64,000 nucleotides of DNA from Flavobacterium psychraerolatum (GTDB taxonomy: Bacteria; Bacteroidota; Bacteroidia; Flavobacteriales; Flavobacteriaceae), in NCBI RefSeq assembly GCF_025960985.1, contig NZ_JAOQMX010000002.1:62001-126000 (forward strand), written 5' to 3'. A model generated the notes under the pieces. The model was not told the origin of the DNA, ran no database searches, and saw only the letters and a program-made list of their open reading frames with translations. Below are positions 16,487 through 24,330 of this stretch, piece by piece. How positions within the stretch are numbered: position 1 is the stretch's first letter; each line of letters starts with the position of its first letter. A program made the translations under genes and the position numbers.

Positions 16487-18760
16487 ATGCAAACCCTAAC
16501 CGAAGCCGCAAAATACACCTTGCAATTTATCAACCAAACCCAGCGTTCTATTTTCCTTACGGGAAAAGCGGGTACGGGAAAAACGACACTTCTACGCCAA
16601 ATCATTGAAACTACTCACAAGAATACGGTCGTCGTTGCACCTACAGGAATCGCTGCGCTTAATGCGGGTGGGGTGACCATTCACTCCATGTTTCAATTGC
16701 CTTTTGGCGGATTTATTCCAGCTTTTAATGTGGCTTCGCAATTCAATGAGCGCACCAAATTTGAGTCAAAAGACAGTTTGAAACGCCATTTTAGAATGAG
16801 TGGAACCAAGAAAGCAGTGATCCAAAACATGGAATTGCTTGTCATTGACGAAGTCAGTATGTTGCGTCCCGATTTGTTGGATGCAATCGATTTTATGATG
16901 CAAACCGTTCGCAAAAAATCCATGCCTTTTGGCGGTGTTCAAGTATTGTATATTGGTGATTTGTTGCAATTGCCACCCGTGATTCGGGACGAGGAGTGGA
17001 GCACTTTACGTAATTACTACCGTGGAAAATTCTTTTTCCATTCGCATGCCGTGCAACAAAGTCCTCCTTTGTATATTGAATTGTCTAAAATTTTCCGTCA
17101 AAGCGATGATAAATTTATATCCGTACTCAACAATTTACGAAACAATACCATTACCGGTGCAGATGTGCAGGCGTTAAACCAATACGTACAACCCAATTTT
17201 GACCTAAAAGCCAACAAAGGGTATATTACTCTGACCACCCACAATGCCAAAGCCGATACGATGAATGCCCAAGCCTTGGCCGATTTGGAAGGAAGTTTGG
17301 TTAGCTACAAACCTGAAATCACAGATGACTTTCCCGAAAAAATGTATCCGCTTGAAAAAGAATTGGGTTTAAAATTGGGTGCACAAGTCATGTTTGTCAA
17401 AAATGATTTGTCAGCAGACAAACATTATTTCAACGGAAAAATGGGAGTAATCAAATCCCTTTCGACCAAAGAAGTGCGAGTGCATTTTCCCGAAGAAAAT
17501 AAAACCATCGAAGTAGACAAGTACGAGTGGCAAAACATTCGATACACTGTTGACCCGCTGACCAAGGAGATTCAGGAAGAGATTTTGGGGACTTTTGTAC
17601 AATATCCACTCAAGTTGGCTTGGGCGATTACGGTACACAAAAGCCAAGGACTAACATTTGATAAAGCTGCGATCGATGTTTCGCAAGTTTTCATGCCTGG
17701 GCAAGCCTATGTAGCATTATCACGTTTGCGCTCGTTAGAAGGGCTTATTTTGCTTTCTCCGTTGCGCATGAACGGCATTTCCAATGACGAAGAAGTCATG
17801 GAATACGCCCAAAACAAAGCCACAGACGAGACTTTAAAAAATTCGCTCCATTTCGAAACCAAAAATTTTATTCATAACTACCTCATAAACAGTTTTGATT
17901 GGCAAGAATTGGCACAAGAATGGCGCACTCACAAATACAGTTACAACGAAGATCCCGAAGTGCCAGCCAAATCGGCGCATGCGGTATGGGCCAACAAATA
18001 TTTTGTGATGATGGACGGGCTGTATGTATCGGCTCAGAAGTTCATTGTACAGCTCAATAACATCTTCAGGCAAGAAACCGTCGACTTATTGCACGTTTCA
18101 CAACGTATCGAAGCTGCTTTTAATTATTTCCTGCCCGCTCTGGACGAATTGGTGTTTGAAATTCTTTGGAAAATCGAAGAAGTAAAATGCTTGCAAAAAG
18201 CCAAAACCCGCTACGAAGAGCTCAAAGTGCTAGAAGATTTTCAGTCCAAATCGGTATTGCGATTGATGAAAGCCAAGTTGCTAATCGAAACCGTAGTTGC
18301 CGGCGAGAGCATCTCCAAAGAGAAACTAACCTCCAGCGACATCAGGAATTATTTGTCTCGAAAAACCAACGCTATCCAAAACCAGTTCAAAGAAACCCAT
18401 GTGACTTTGATTGAAGACGAAGCCGATGTAGATCGTTACGCCGCCAAGCAAAAAACCGACAAAAAAGGCCCTAAAAAATCCACCGTAGACGAAACTTTCG
18501 AACTCTGGCAAGCCAAAAATTCTATTGCCGAAATCGCTATTTTGCGAAAATTAACCGATCAAACTATTGAGAGCCATTTGGTCAAATTAATTCAAGCCAA
18601 AAGAGTCGCCATCACAGACATACTACCTGCCGATAAAATCACAGAATTGACAGAAGCATTCCAATTCTACCAAGAAGAATCCCTGAATCCAATGAAAGAA
18701 AAAATGGGTGACAAATTCAGTTGGGAGGAACTGAAGATGTTCAAGGCGAGTTTAAATTAA
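16487..18760 (+). CDS. Pif1/RecD-like superfamily 1 helicase with C-terminal helix-turn-helix
   Basis: 757 aa. Walker A GKAGTGKTT is at residues 26-34, Walker B in ELLVIDEVSML around 125, and the UvrD-C-like motif AITVHKSQGLTFDKAAID around 385-400, an arrangement of Pif1-like DNA helicases. A long helical middle part precedes a C-terminal HTH_40-type domain (DETFELWQAKNSIAEIAI onward, about 665-740). Bacteroidetes carry this fusion widely; it probably unwinds duplex or structured DNA in the cytosol. Codon use is slightly richer in GC than its neighbours. The last 19 codons and downstream DNA recur at 19380, so the gene's 3' end has been duplicated. Confidence 0.88.
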   Translation: MQTLTEAAKYTLQFINQTQRSIFLTGKAGTGKTTLLRQIIETTHKNTVVVAPTGIAALNAGGVTIHSMFQLPFGGFIPAFNVASQFNERTKFESKDSLKRHFRMSGTKKAVIQNMELLVIDEVSMLRPDLLDAIDFMMQTVRKKSMPFGGVQVLYIGDLLQLPPVIRDEEWSTLRNYYRGKFFFHSHAVQQSPPLYIELSKIFRQSDDKFISVLNNLRNNTITGADVQALNQYVQPNFDLKANKGYITLTTHNAKADTMNAQALADLEGSLVSYKPEITDDFPEKMYPLEKELGLKLGAQVMFVKNDLSADKHYFNGKMGVIKSLSTKEVRVHFPEENKTIEVDKYEWQNIRYTVDPLTKEIQEEILGTFVQYPLKLAWAITVHKSQGLTFDKAAIDVSQVFMPGQAYVALSRLRSLEGLILLSPLRMNGISNDEEVMEYAQNKATDETLKNSLHFETKNFIHNYLINSFDWQELAQEWRTHKYSYNEDPEVPAKSAHAVWANKYFVMMDGLYVSAQKFIVQLNNIFRQETVDLLHVSQRIEAAFNYFLPALDELVFEILWKIEEVKCLQKAKTRYEELKVLEDFQSKSVLRLMKAKLLIETVVAGESISKEKLTSSDIRNYLSRKTNAIQNQFKETHVTLIEDEADVDRYAAKQKTDKKGPKKSTVDETFELWQAKNSIAEIAILRKLTDQTIESHLVKLIQAKRVAITDILPADKITELTEAFQFYQEESLNPMKEKMGDKFSWEELKMFKASLN

Positions 18761-18999
18761 CTGCTTTTTTTTGGAGCGGAAATAATAGCTTTTTCAGGAA
18801 GTATAGTTCCCGCTTTCCGCTACAATCTTTTATGGTTCCTTTCGTCACCATAAAAGGATTTTTACTTCAATCGGGGCTAGGAAGGGAGTATGGTTTCCTA
18901 ATTTGCTATTTTTTATCAGTTTAGAAGTATTGAAAAGGTCTAAGGCCAGTTTGTATTAGATTTTTGTAAGAAAAAAATAATATATTTGGAGAAAGTAAT
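18701..18999. repeat. Direct repeat, copy 1 (helicase 3' end plus hairpin element)
   Basis: It begins in the last codons of the helicase gene and runs about 300 bases. The non-coding core (about 18771-18920) has two hairpins: AGCGGAAA/TTTCCGCT (18775-18782 with 18814-18821) and CTTTTATGG/CCATAAAAG (18827-18835 with 18848-18856). Copy 2 is at 19376-19680. Confidence 0.9.
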
Positions 19000-19000
19000 A

Positions 19001-19080
19001 AAACGAAATGATTCATTTGTAAAGCCATCCAATTTTGGGTGTATAGATGAAGGTTTGTTTCGTTTATATGCACGTTAGCA
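19001..19080. repeat. attC-like imperfect palindrome 1 with GTTAGCA boundary
   Basis: Nested arms AAACGAAA (19001-19008) with TTTCGTTT (19058-19065) and TTCAT (19012-19016) with ATGAA (19047-19051) surround an imperfect inner dyad. Immediately after comes GCACGTTAGCAG, with GTTAGCA (19074-19080) at the position of an R' core site (consensus GTTRRRY, one deviation). It begins where copy 1 of the direct repeat ends. Confidence 0.4.
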
Positions 19081-19107
19081 GATATATTCACCAAAAAAAC
19101 AGAGATA

Positions 19108-19321
19108 ATGATAACTAAAGAACGCTTCCAAGAAATTAAAAACTCAAATCAAAGTGTGCGGCATTTACGGAAAGCAGGATAGCATTTTTGGCCAGGCACA
19201 AATGAAGAAAATGAGCAGAATCGTTGGTAGTAAACAATTTGTTTTGGTAGATAATTGTTCACATTATTTGTTTGTTGATCAGCAGGAAGCTTTTTTAAAG
19301 AGTATTTTTGACTGGTTATAA
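19108..19321 (+). pseudogene. C-terminal fragment of an alpha/beta hydrolase gene, frame-disrupted
   Basis: From ATG 19108 the first frame reads MITKERFQEIKNSNQ and then stops. A second frame, open from about 19148, reads VCGIYGKQDSIFG ... VLVDNCSHYLFVDQQEAFLK ... FDWL and ends at TAA 19319-19321. This second part has the acid residue (YGKQDS) and histidine (NCSHYLF) positions of alpha/beta-hydrolase C-termini. The nucleophile half is missing. It lies between the two copies of the duplicated helicase 3' block. Confidence 0.65.
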
Positions 19322-19375
19322 AGCGACCAGCTGTGCATCCGTTGCAATTTTTTTAGATAATTTTCCCATTAAATA

Positions 19376-19680
19376 AAAAATGGGAGACAAATTCAGATGG
19401 GAAGAATTGAAAATGGTTAAAGCAAGTTTGAATTAGCTGCTTTTTTTGGAGCGGAAATAATAGCTTTTTCAGGAAGTATGGTTCCCGCTTTCCGCTACAA
19501 TCTTTTATGGTTCCTTTCGTCACCATAAAAGGATTTTTACTTCAATCGGGGCTAGGAAGGAAGTATGGTTTCCTTATTTGCTATTTTTTATCAGTTGTGA
19601 AAAGCTGAAAATGTTTATAGAGTGTCTAAATTAGAATTTTGTAGGAAAAAATTATTATATTTGGAGAAATAAATAAAGCG
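19376..19680. repeat. Direct repeat, copy 2
   Basis: Second copy of the 300-base block. Over the ~150-base hairpin core it differs from copy 1 at only a few positions, but over the 57-base coding part it differs at about ten. The same two hairpins are present (AGCGGAAA at 19450-19457). Confidence 0.9.
19380..19436 (+). pseudogene. Duplicated 3' tail of the helicase gene
   Basis: Nineteen codons, MGDKFRWEELKMVKASLN then TAG, matching the end of the helicase (MGDKFSWEELKMFKASLN) with two substitutions and several synonymous changes. No upstream helicase sequence is attached. It looks like the tail of a diverged allele or paralog rather than a recent tandem copy. Confidence 0.85.
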
Positions 19681-19684
19681 AAAC

Positions 19685-19763
19685 AAACCTTCGCTTATCT
19701 ACCTGTTTTTAGGTGTATTTACGAATGTTTATACCACATATAAAGTAGTTAAGTGCAGTTTTG
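19685..19763. repeat. attC-like imperfect palindrome 2 with GTTAAGT boundary
   Basis: A 20-base arm (19685-19704, starting AAACCTTCG) faces 19711-19730 (ending CGAATGTTT) around a GTTTTT loop, with 14 of 20 pairs. It is followed by GTTAAGT (19748-19754), a perfect GTTRRRY core, within AGTTAAGTGCAGTTTTG (19747-19763). This 17-mer reappears inverted just after the next gene (21142-21158, 14 of 17). Confidence 0.45.
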
Positions 19764-19775
19764 CGTGATATTACA

Positions 19776-21143
19776 ATGAATAGAGATTTTACACTTCATA
19801 TCGACGAATGCAATTCTTTTCTTGATGATTTTAAGAAAGGGAAACCTTTTACATCTATAAGTGCCGATTACATTGAAGAATATGGTTTTGATATTAAACC
19901 TATTTCAGATTTAGAAATCCCCGAAAACTTTCCTTATTGCTGTGAATACCACAAAGGCTTAAAGGAAAATTTTGAAGATTGGTTTGAAATATTTCCTTAT
20001 TGTTGTGACGAACATAAAAGAATTAGTTTAAGAAAATGGTTTAATAAGGATAAATATAAGAATGTTCCAGCCAAAATATTTAATCACTTAATAAATACGG
20101 AACATTTTATTAGTAAAAAAATAGAATTGGATAATTGGTATGAAGAAATAACAGATTACATTGAATACAATTTACATAGTTTCGGAACTCCAGATATAGG
20201 AGCAAGTAATTATTGGTCAAGTTTAAAGTATTTCATAGAAAATTCAGATATTGAAAAATGTAATCTTACAAAAGTTAAAAAAAGAATGCTACTTGAATAT
20301 TTTGATGCAGATGAAAAAAATAAACTAAATGAAAATGATAATAGAGACTTGAATTTACTATTTTCTACTTTTCAAAAATGGCAAAAAACTTTTCCAGATT
20401 TAAGCTTTTTTCAAACTATTAAAAAGGACCTAAACAATAAATTTCCAATTCAATTGGTGCTATATGAACCAAAGCATAATAAATATTTAGGAATTACAAA
20501 GTTTAAGGTAAAAACACAAACAGAATTAATTGAAATACTTATCAATACAACTAAAAACTTATTAAGCAGTATTGATACAACAAAATTATCTGATGAGAAT
20601 AAATTAAAAGAAAAGGAGAAGTTTGAAATAGATATAATTTCTGCAAACCATAAAATAAGGCAAGACGAATTATTAAAAGAATTTAATACCACAGAAATTA
20701 AATACGTGAAAATAATCAAAAAATGGCTTCAAAATGAAAAGCAATATTTTAAACAAATCCAAACAAAAATACCAAAAATGATAGTAAACACTAAAATAGC
20801 AAATATATACAATAATGAGGATGGAAATCAAATTGTAAATACAGGTAACAATAATAATAATGCAATCGGAAACAATAATAATTTTGAACTTAATAGTGAA
20901 AATATCAATTCAATAATTGATGTTCTAAAATCATTGCAAGAAGAAATCGAAACGATTAATAATGATAATAAACTGCATATTGAAAATGAAATTAATCGAG
21001 TAACATCTCAATTACAAAGTGAACAACCGAAATTTAATATTGTGAAAAGTGGACTAAATTTGATTTACGAATTAGCGGTTGAAATAACAGGGTCAGGAAT
21101 TTCACCAATAATTTTAAATCAATTAACACAATGGATTAAATAA
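19776..21143 (+). CDS. Unrecognised 455-aa protein, possible accessory/defence gene
   Basis: The ATG at 19776 is preferred to TTG 19761, which lies inside the cassette-like boundary. I do not recognise the family. The N-terminal part has a duplicated motif, FPYCCEYHKGL and FPYCCDEHKRI about 25 residues apart, each with CCxxH and so possibly metal-binding. A mostly helical, lysine-rich middle follows. Near residue 355-375 a low-complexity asparagine tract (IVNTGNNNNNAIGNNNN) links to a C-terminal helical segment with hydrophobic end (LNLIYELAVEITGSG). The asparagine/glycine link plus hydrophobic tail recalls C-termini of some anti-phage proteins, a resemblance only. Codon use is very AT-rich compared with the adjacent helicase, and inverted repeats flank the gene, both pointing to transfer. 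Confidence 0.8.
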   Translation: MNRDFTLHIDECNSFLDDFKKGKPFTSISADYIEEYGFDIKPISDLEIPENFPYCCEYHKGLKENFEDWFEIFPYCCDEHKRISLRKWFNKDKYKNVPAKIFNHLINTEHFISKKIELDNWYEEITDYIEYNLHSFGTPDIGASNYWSSLKYFIENSDIEKCNLTKVKKRMLLEYFDADEKNKLNENDNRDLNLLFSTFQKWQKTFPDLSFFQTIKKDLNNKFPIQLVLYEPKHNKYLGITKFKVKTQTELIEILINTTKNLLSSIDTTKLSDENKLKEKEKFEIDIISANHKIRQDELLKEFNTTEIKYVKIIKKWLQNEKQYFKQIQTKIPKMIVNTKIANIYNNEDGNQIVNTGNNNNNAIGNNNNFELNSENINSIIDVLKSLQEEIETINNDNKLHIENEINRVTSQLQSEQPKFNIVKSGLNLIYELAVEITGSGISPIILNQLTQWIK

Positions 21144-21220
21144 AAACTGCACCTAACAGTAAAGGTCCCGCTTTTATCAATAAATTCGTGAAGTGGCGAA
21201 TCGTTATAATACAGTTTAAA
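21142..21220. repeat. Cassette-like boundary after the unknown gene
   Basis: AAAAACTGCACCTAACA (21142-21158) overlaps the stop codon and is the near inverted copy of 19747-19763; ACCTAAC (21151-21157) fits an R'' core RYYYAAC. A weak dyad (CCCGCTT with AAGTGGC) follows, and GTTATAATACAGTTT (from about 21203) resembles a decayed second boundary in front of the next gene. Confidence 0.4.
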
Positions 21221-21239
21221 CACTAAAATAAACAGAAAC

Positions 21240-21497
21240 ATGACGGATATAGAACAAATTCTAAAATCAGAAGTTGAAAAATACATCGATAACAGTCCTT
21301 ATAAAAATGACAAAACCATAGGTGGATTATCTAATCGGTTAAAATATGTTAGTGAAAATGTTAATGAAGTGACCGAAAATGTTAATAGATTAGCAAATGA
21401 ATACTTAGAAAAAAATCCAAATATCGATGCTAAAGAATTAATCGAAATTGCTAAGAATCTTATTCAAAGGTTCTTGGCAAGTCCCGTCAATGGATAA
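21240..21497 (+). CDS. Small unrecognised helical protein
   Basis: 85 aa, acidic, predicted to be almost wholly helical, with the heptad-like stretch VSENVNEVTENVNRLANEY in the middle and a C-terminal helix ELIEIAKNLIQRFLA. No family is recognised. It follows the 455-aa gene by about 100 bases separated by the cassette-like boundary, so it may be a separate unit rather than an operon partner. A short regulatory or antitoxin-like protein is one possibility without direct support. Confidence 0.6.
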   Translation: MTDIEQILKSEVEKYIDNSPYKNDKTIGGLSNRLKYVSENVNEVTENVNRLANEYLEKNPNIDAKELIEIAKNLIQRFLASPVNG

Positions 21498-21809
21498 CTG
21501 TAACCCCGCTCCAAACTGCTGCACATTTACTACTAATACTTACTTTCATAAAAAAAACCGATCGTAGCGTTTGCAGCGCGGATATTTTAAAAAGAGGAAG
21601 TTTATTTTATTAGTCAGTACTAATTTGTACTTCATCTGAAAATATTTTTGTGTGAGAAGGCACCACGTTGCAAACGCTAAATTTTTTTTTCAAAATTAAA
21701 ATTGGACTCGATGCAGTCAAGCACGATCTGAGATCTTTGTTTCAATATTTTGACAAAAATTGTATAAAATAAAAATATTGTACATAAATTTGTACAATAT
21801 ACGTAAATT
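21498..21809. other. Gap with 14-base inverted repeat and toxin-antitoxin promoter
   Basis: TAGCGTTTGCAGCG (21565-21578) and its inverted copy with one mismatch, CGTTGCAAACGCTA (21666-21679), are about 90 bases apart. Between them is AT-rich DNA without a reading frame. The promoter and operator of the toxin-antitoxin pair follow (21760-21798). Confidence 0.65.
21760..21798 (+). promoter_or_regulatory. Promoter and operator of the YefM/YoeB-type pair
   Basis: TTG (21760-21762), 22-base spacer, TAAATTTG (21785-21792). The dyad ATTGTAC-N8-GTACAAT (21777-21798) covers the -7 box, as expected if the antitoxin or antitoxin-toxin complex blocks transcription of its own operon. Confidence 0.6.
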
Positions 21810-22064
21810 ATGGTAGTCACAAATATTTCAGATTTCAGAAAAGATATCAAATCTTACTTTGATAGAGTAGCAATAAACTTTGAAACTCTAATTATAAATC
21901 GTGGGAAAGATTCGGGGATTGTTGTTATTTCACTTGAAGAATATAACTCGCTTATGGCAACAAATTATGAATTATCAAGCAGAATGAACGAACGAAGGTT
22001 AGATGCTGCAATTGATAAATTTAAGAATGGAAACACAATTTCTAAAGACTTAATTGAAGACTAA
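21810..22064 (+). CDS. Type II antitoxin, Phd/YefM family
   Basis: 84 aa. The N-terminal NISDFRKDIKSYFDRVAIN and the following IINRGKDSGIVVISLEEYNSL match the Phd/YefM fold, which dimerises to bind operator DNA, and the C-terminal ~25 residues form the helix that wraps the toxin. The stop codon (TAA, 22062-22064) is directly followed by the toxin ATG at 22065, the usual coupled order antitoxin then toxin. An operator-like dyad covers the promoter. It neutralises the YoeB-type toxin encoded next. Confidence 0.92.
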   Translation: MVVTNISDFRKDIKSYFDRVAINFETLIINRGKDSGIVVISLEEYNSLMATNYELSSRMNERRLDAAIDKFKNGNTISKDLIED

Positions 22065-22322
22065 ATGAAATATGTATTTGTTGATGAATCTTGGGAAGAT
22101 TATTTGTATTGGCAAAAAATTGACAAGAAGAAAGTAAAAAAAATAAATGATTTACTCAAAGATATTTCAAGAAATCCTTTTGAAGGAATAGGAAAACCAG
22201 TAGCTTTGAAACACAAATATGCTGGATTTTGGTCCAGAAGAATTGATGATGAACATAGATTAATTTTTAGATTTATCAATGATGAAATTCAAATTTTGAA
22301 ATGTAGACATCATTACGATTAA
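22065..22322 (+). CDS. Txe/YoeB-family toxin lacking the usual Glu46
   Basis: 85 aa, aligning without gaps to E. coli YoeB as I recall it: ESWEDYLYWQ, VKKINDLLKDI, NPFEGIGKP, FWSRRI, EHRL and CRHHY. YoeB toxins bind the ribosome and cleave mRNA. Of the residues known to matter in E. coli YoeB, Arg65, His83 and Tyr84 are present, but position 46, a catalytic glutamate there (GKPEPLKH), is valine here (GKPVALKH). Activity may therefore be reduced, or another acid residue such as Glu63 may serve. It starts immediately at the antitoxin stop codon. Confidence 0.92.
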   Translation: MKYVFVDESWEDYLYWQKIDKKKVKKINDLLKDISRNPFEGIGKPVALKHKYAGFWSRRIDDEHRLIFRFINDEIQILKCRHHYD

Positions 22323-22863
22323 CTGTACTACAGCTTCTGATTGTTTGAAGAAAGCACCTATTTTATTTTTCCATAAGTCTTAATTTTTGCAACACGATTG
22401 TTTACTGCAATCATACTTTTTTAGAAAAATGAAATCGAAATCTTTATAGTTCCATCCAAATTTTAACCAAAAACGCCCAATTATCCCCTAAACCCGCATT
22501 AGGGATAGGAGCGATTGTTTGAGCTCTTGTTGTGCAGTCCCGACGCTTCGGGACGGAACAATAAAGCGAGTGCGGATAACCCGGACCGAAGGGAATGCCC
22601 AAAAAACAAGCGTTTTTAAGAATCAAAATCATTTCCGTGACATTGTTGTTGTTTTAGCGTGTTTTGCTTTGCAAATGGCTTTAAAGTTGTGTTAATGGTT
22701 GCGTGTTGATCCTGCAAAAGGTTTTACTTTGTTAGAATAGAATTAAAACGCTGTTTCGAAAGCTAATTAGGTTAGGAGAGTAGTTTTTATTCTGGATCAA
22801 TAATTAAACCATCAATTGCAGTATTTGCAACGTATTTGTTTATAAAAATTGAATTACAGTACT
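22323..22863. repeat. Gap holding a dispersed repeat element (type B, copy 1)
   Basis: About 22450-22625 is a structured element with AAATTTTAACCAAAA, CCCAATTAT, GGAGCGATTGTTTGAGCT, the hairpin GTCCCGA-CGCT-TCGGGAC (22537-22554), and AAAAAACAAGCGTTTTT. A partly similar, shorter copy lies at 25783-25920 behind the neighbouring pair of genes. No gene is seen in the gap; the 230 bases before the dehydrogenase gene show nothing distinctive. Confidence 0.7.
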
Positions 22864-24234
22864 ATGGAAATCAAAAATATTTATACACAACAACTTGAGT
22901 TTTTCAATTCGAACCAAACCAAAGAAGTCAGCTTCCGAATTGAGCAATTGCAAAAAATAAAATCTGTCCTCAAAGCGCACGAAGATGAAATGTACACCGC
23001 CATCTACGAAGACTTTGGGAAATCAAAATTCGATACCTATTCGGCTGAGTTTTCATTGTTGTACCATGAAATTAACATCTTTATCAAAAACATCAAAAGC
23101 TGGAGTAAGCGCAGGCGAGTAGCCACAGGACTGGCAAATTTTCCGGCCAAATCCTATATCATTCCCGAACCGCTTGGCGTTACCTTGGTGATCGGTGCTT
23201 GGAATTATCCGTACCAGTTATCGCTGTTACCGGCAATCACGGCCATTGCAGCAGGGAATACGGTGATGATCAAGCCTAGCGAACTCCCATCGCGCACGGC
23301 TGCAGTGATGGCTAAAATTATAAACGAAAATTTTCCTTCGAATTTTTTATATGTAGTCGAAGGTGGCGTCGAAACCACCACAGAATTGTTAAACCATCGA
23401 TTTGATAAAATATTTTTTACGGGTAGTATTCCCGTAGGACGCATTATATACCAAGCGGCTGCAAAACTGCTCACACCCGTAACGCTTGAGCTAGGAGGGA
23501 AGAGTCCGACTTTTGTTATGGCAGATGCAGATTTGAAAATGACCGCAAAAAGGATCGTTTGGGCTAAATTTTTTAACGCAGGTCAAACCTGTGTAGCACC
23601 CGATTACATTTTGGTCGAAAAGAAAATTGAAGAGGAATTTTTAAAAATCCTTGCCACCACGATAACCGAATTCTATGATTTAAAAAATGGTCTCACCGAA
23701 AATTATGTGCAGATTGTAAACGACAAAAACTTTGATCGTTTAGCCAAATTAATCGATCGTGAAAAATTGTATTTTGGTGGTGAAATGGATGCGGCTAAAC
23801 GACTCATTCATCCAACAATTCTACAAAACGTCAATTTCGACGACCCAGTGATGGAAGATGAAATTTTTGGGCCAATTTTACCAGTGCTTTCTTTTACAAA
23901 TCTTGACCAAGCCATTGCAGCTGTCAAAGACCGTCCGAAACCATTATCTTGCTATATTTATGGCAAAGACCGAACCCTGATTGACAAAATTTTAAGCGAA
24001 GTTTCGTTTGGTGGTGGGGCCGTAAACGATAGTATCATGCATTTGTCCAACAGCAATATGCCTTTTGGAGGTGTAGGTTTCAGCGGCATGGGCAGTTATC
24101 ATGGCAAGTATGGCTTTGATGCTTTTTCGCATTATAAAAGTATTTTGGACAAACCCACTTGGTTGGAGCCAAATGTCAAATATGCACCTTATACCGATTT
24201 TAAACTGAAGCTGATCAAGTGGATGTTGGGTTAG
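22864..24234 (+). CDS. NAD(P)-dependent aldehyde dehydrogenase, class 3-like
   Basis: 456 aa from ATG 22864; a TTG at 22849 in frame is less likely. It oxidises aldehydes to acids with NAD(P). Seen motifs are GAWNYPYQL, KPSELPS (cofactor binding), TLELGGKSP with the general-base glutamate, and GQTCVAPDY with the catalytic cysteine. The short N-terminus and the C-terminal basic/hydrophobic tail (FKLKLIKWML) are those of the class 3 and fatty-aldehyde dehydrogenases, so a membrane-associated medium- or long-chain aldehyde is a reasonable substrate guess. The following decarboxylase gene, 96 bases away in the same direction, could supply an aldehyde precursor indirectly. Confidence 0.93.
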   Translation: MEIKNIYTQQLEFFNSNQTKEVSFRIEQLQKIKSVLKAHEDEMYTAIYEDFGKSKFDTYSAEFSLLYHEINIFIKNIKSWSKRRRVATGLANFPAKSYIIPEPLGVTLVIGAWNYPYQLSLLPAITAIAAGNTVMIKPSELPSRTAAVMAKIINENFPSNFLYVVEGGVETTTELLNHRFDKIFFTGSIPVGRIIYQAAAKLLTPVTLELGGKSPTFVMADADLKMTAKRIVWAKFFNAGQTCVAPDYILVEKKIEEEFLKILATTITEFYDLKNGLTENYVQIVNDKNFDRLAKLIDREKLYFGGEMDAAKRLIHPTILQNVNFDDPVMEDEIFGPILPVLSFTNLDQAIAAVKDRPKPLSCYIYGKDRTLIDKILSEVSFGGGAVNDSIMHLSNSNMPFGGVGFSGMGSYHGKYGFDAFSHYKSILDKPTWLEPNVKYAPYTDFKLKLIKWMLG

Positions 24235-24330
24235 GCAATGATTAATGCTTTCGAAAATAGAAAAAACAGCATTTTGGGATACAGTTTGATTTTTAACAGC
24301 ATTTAAACTACTTTATATTCAAAGAAACAT

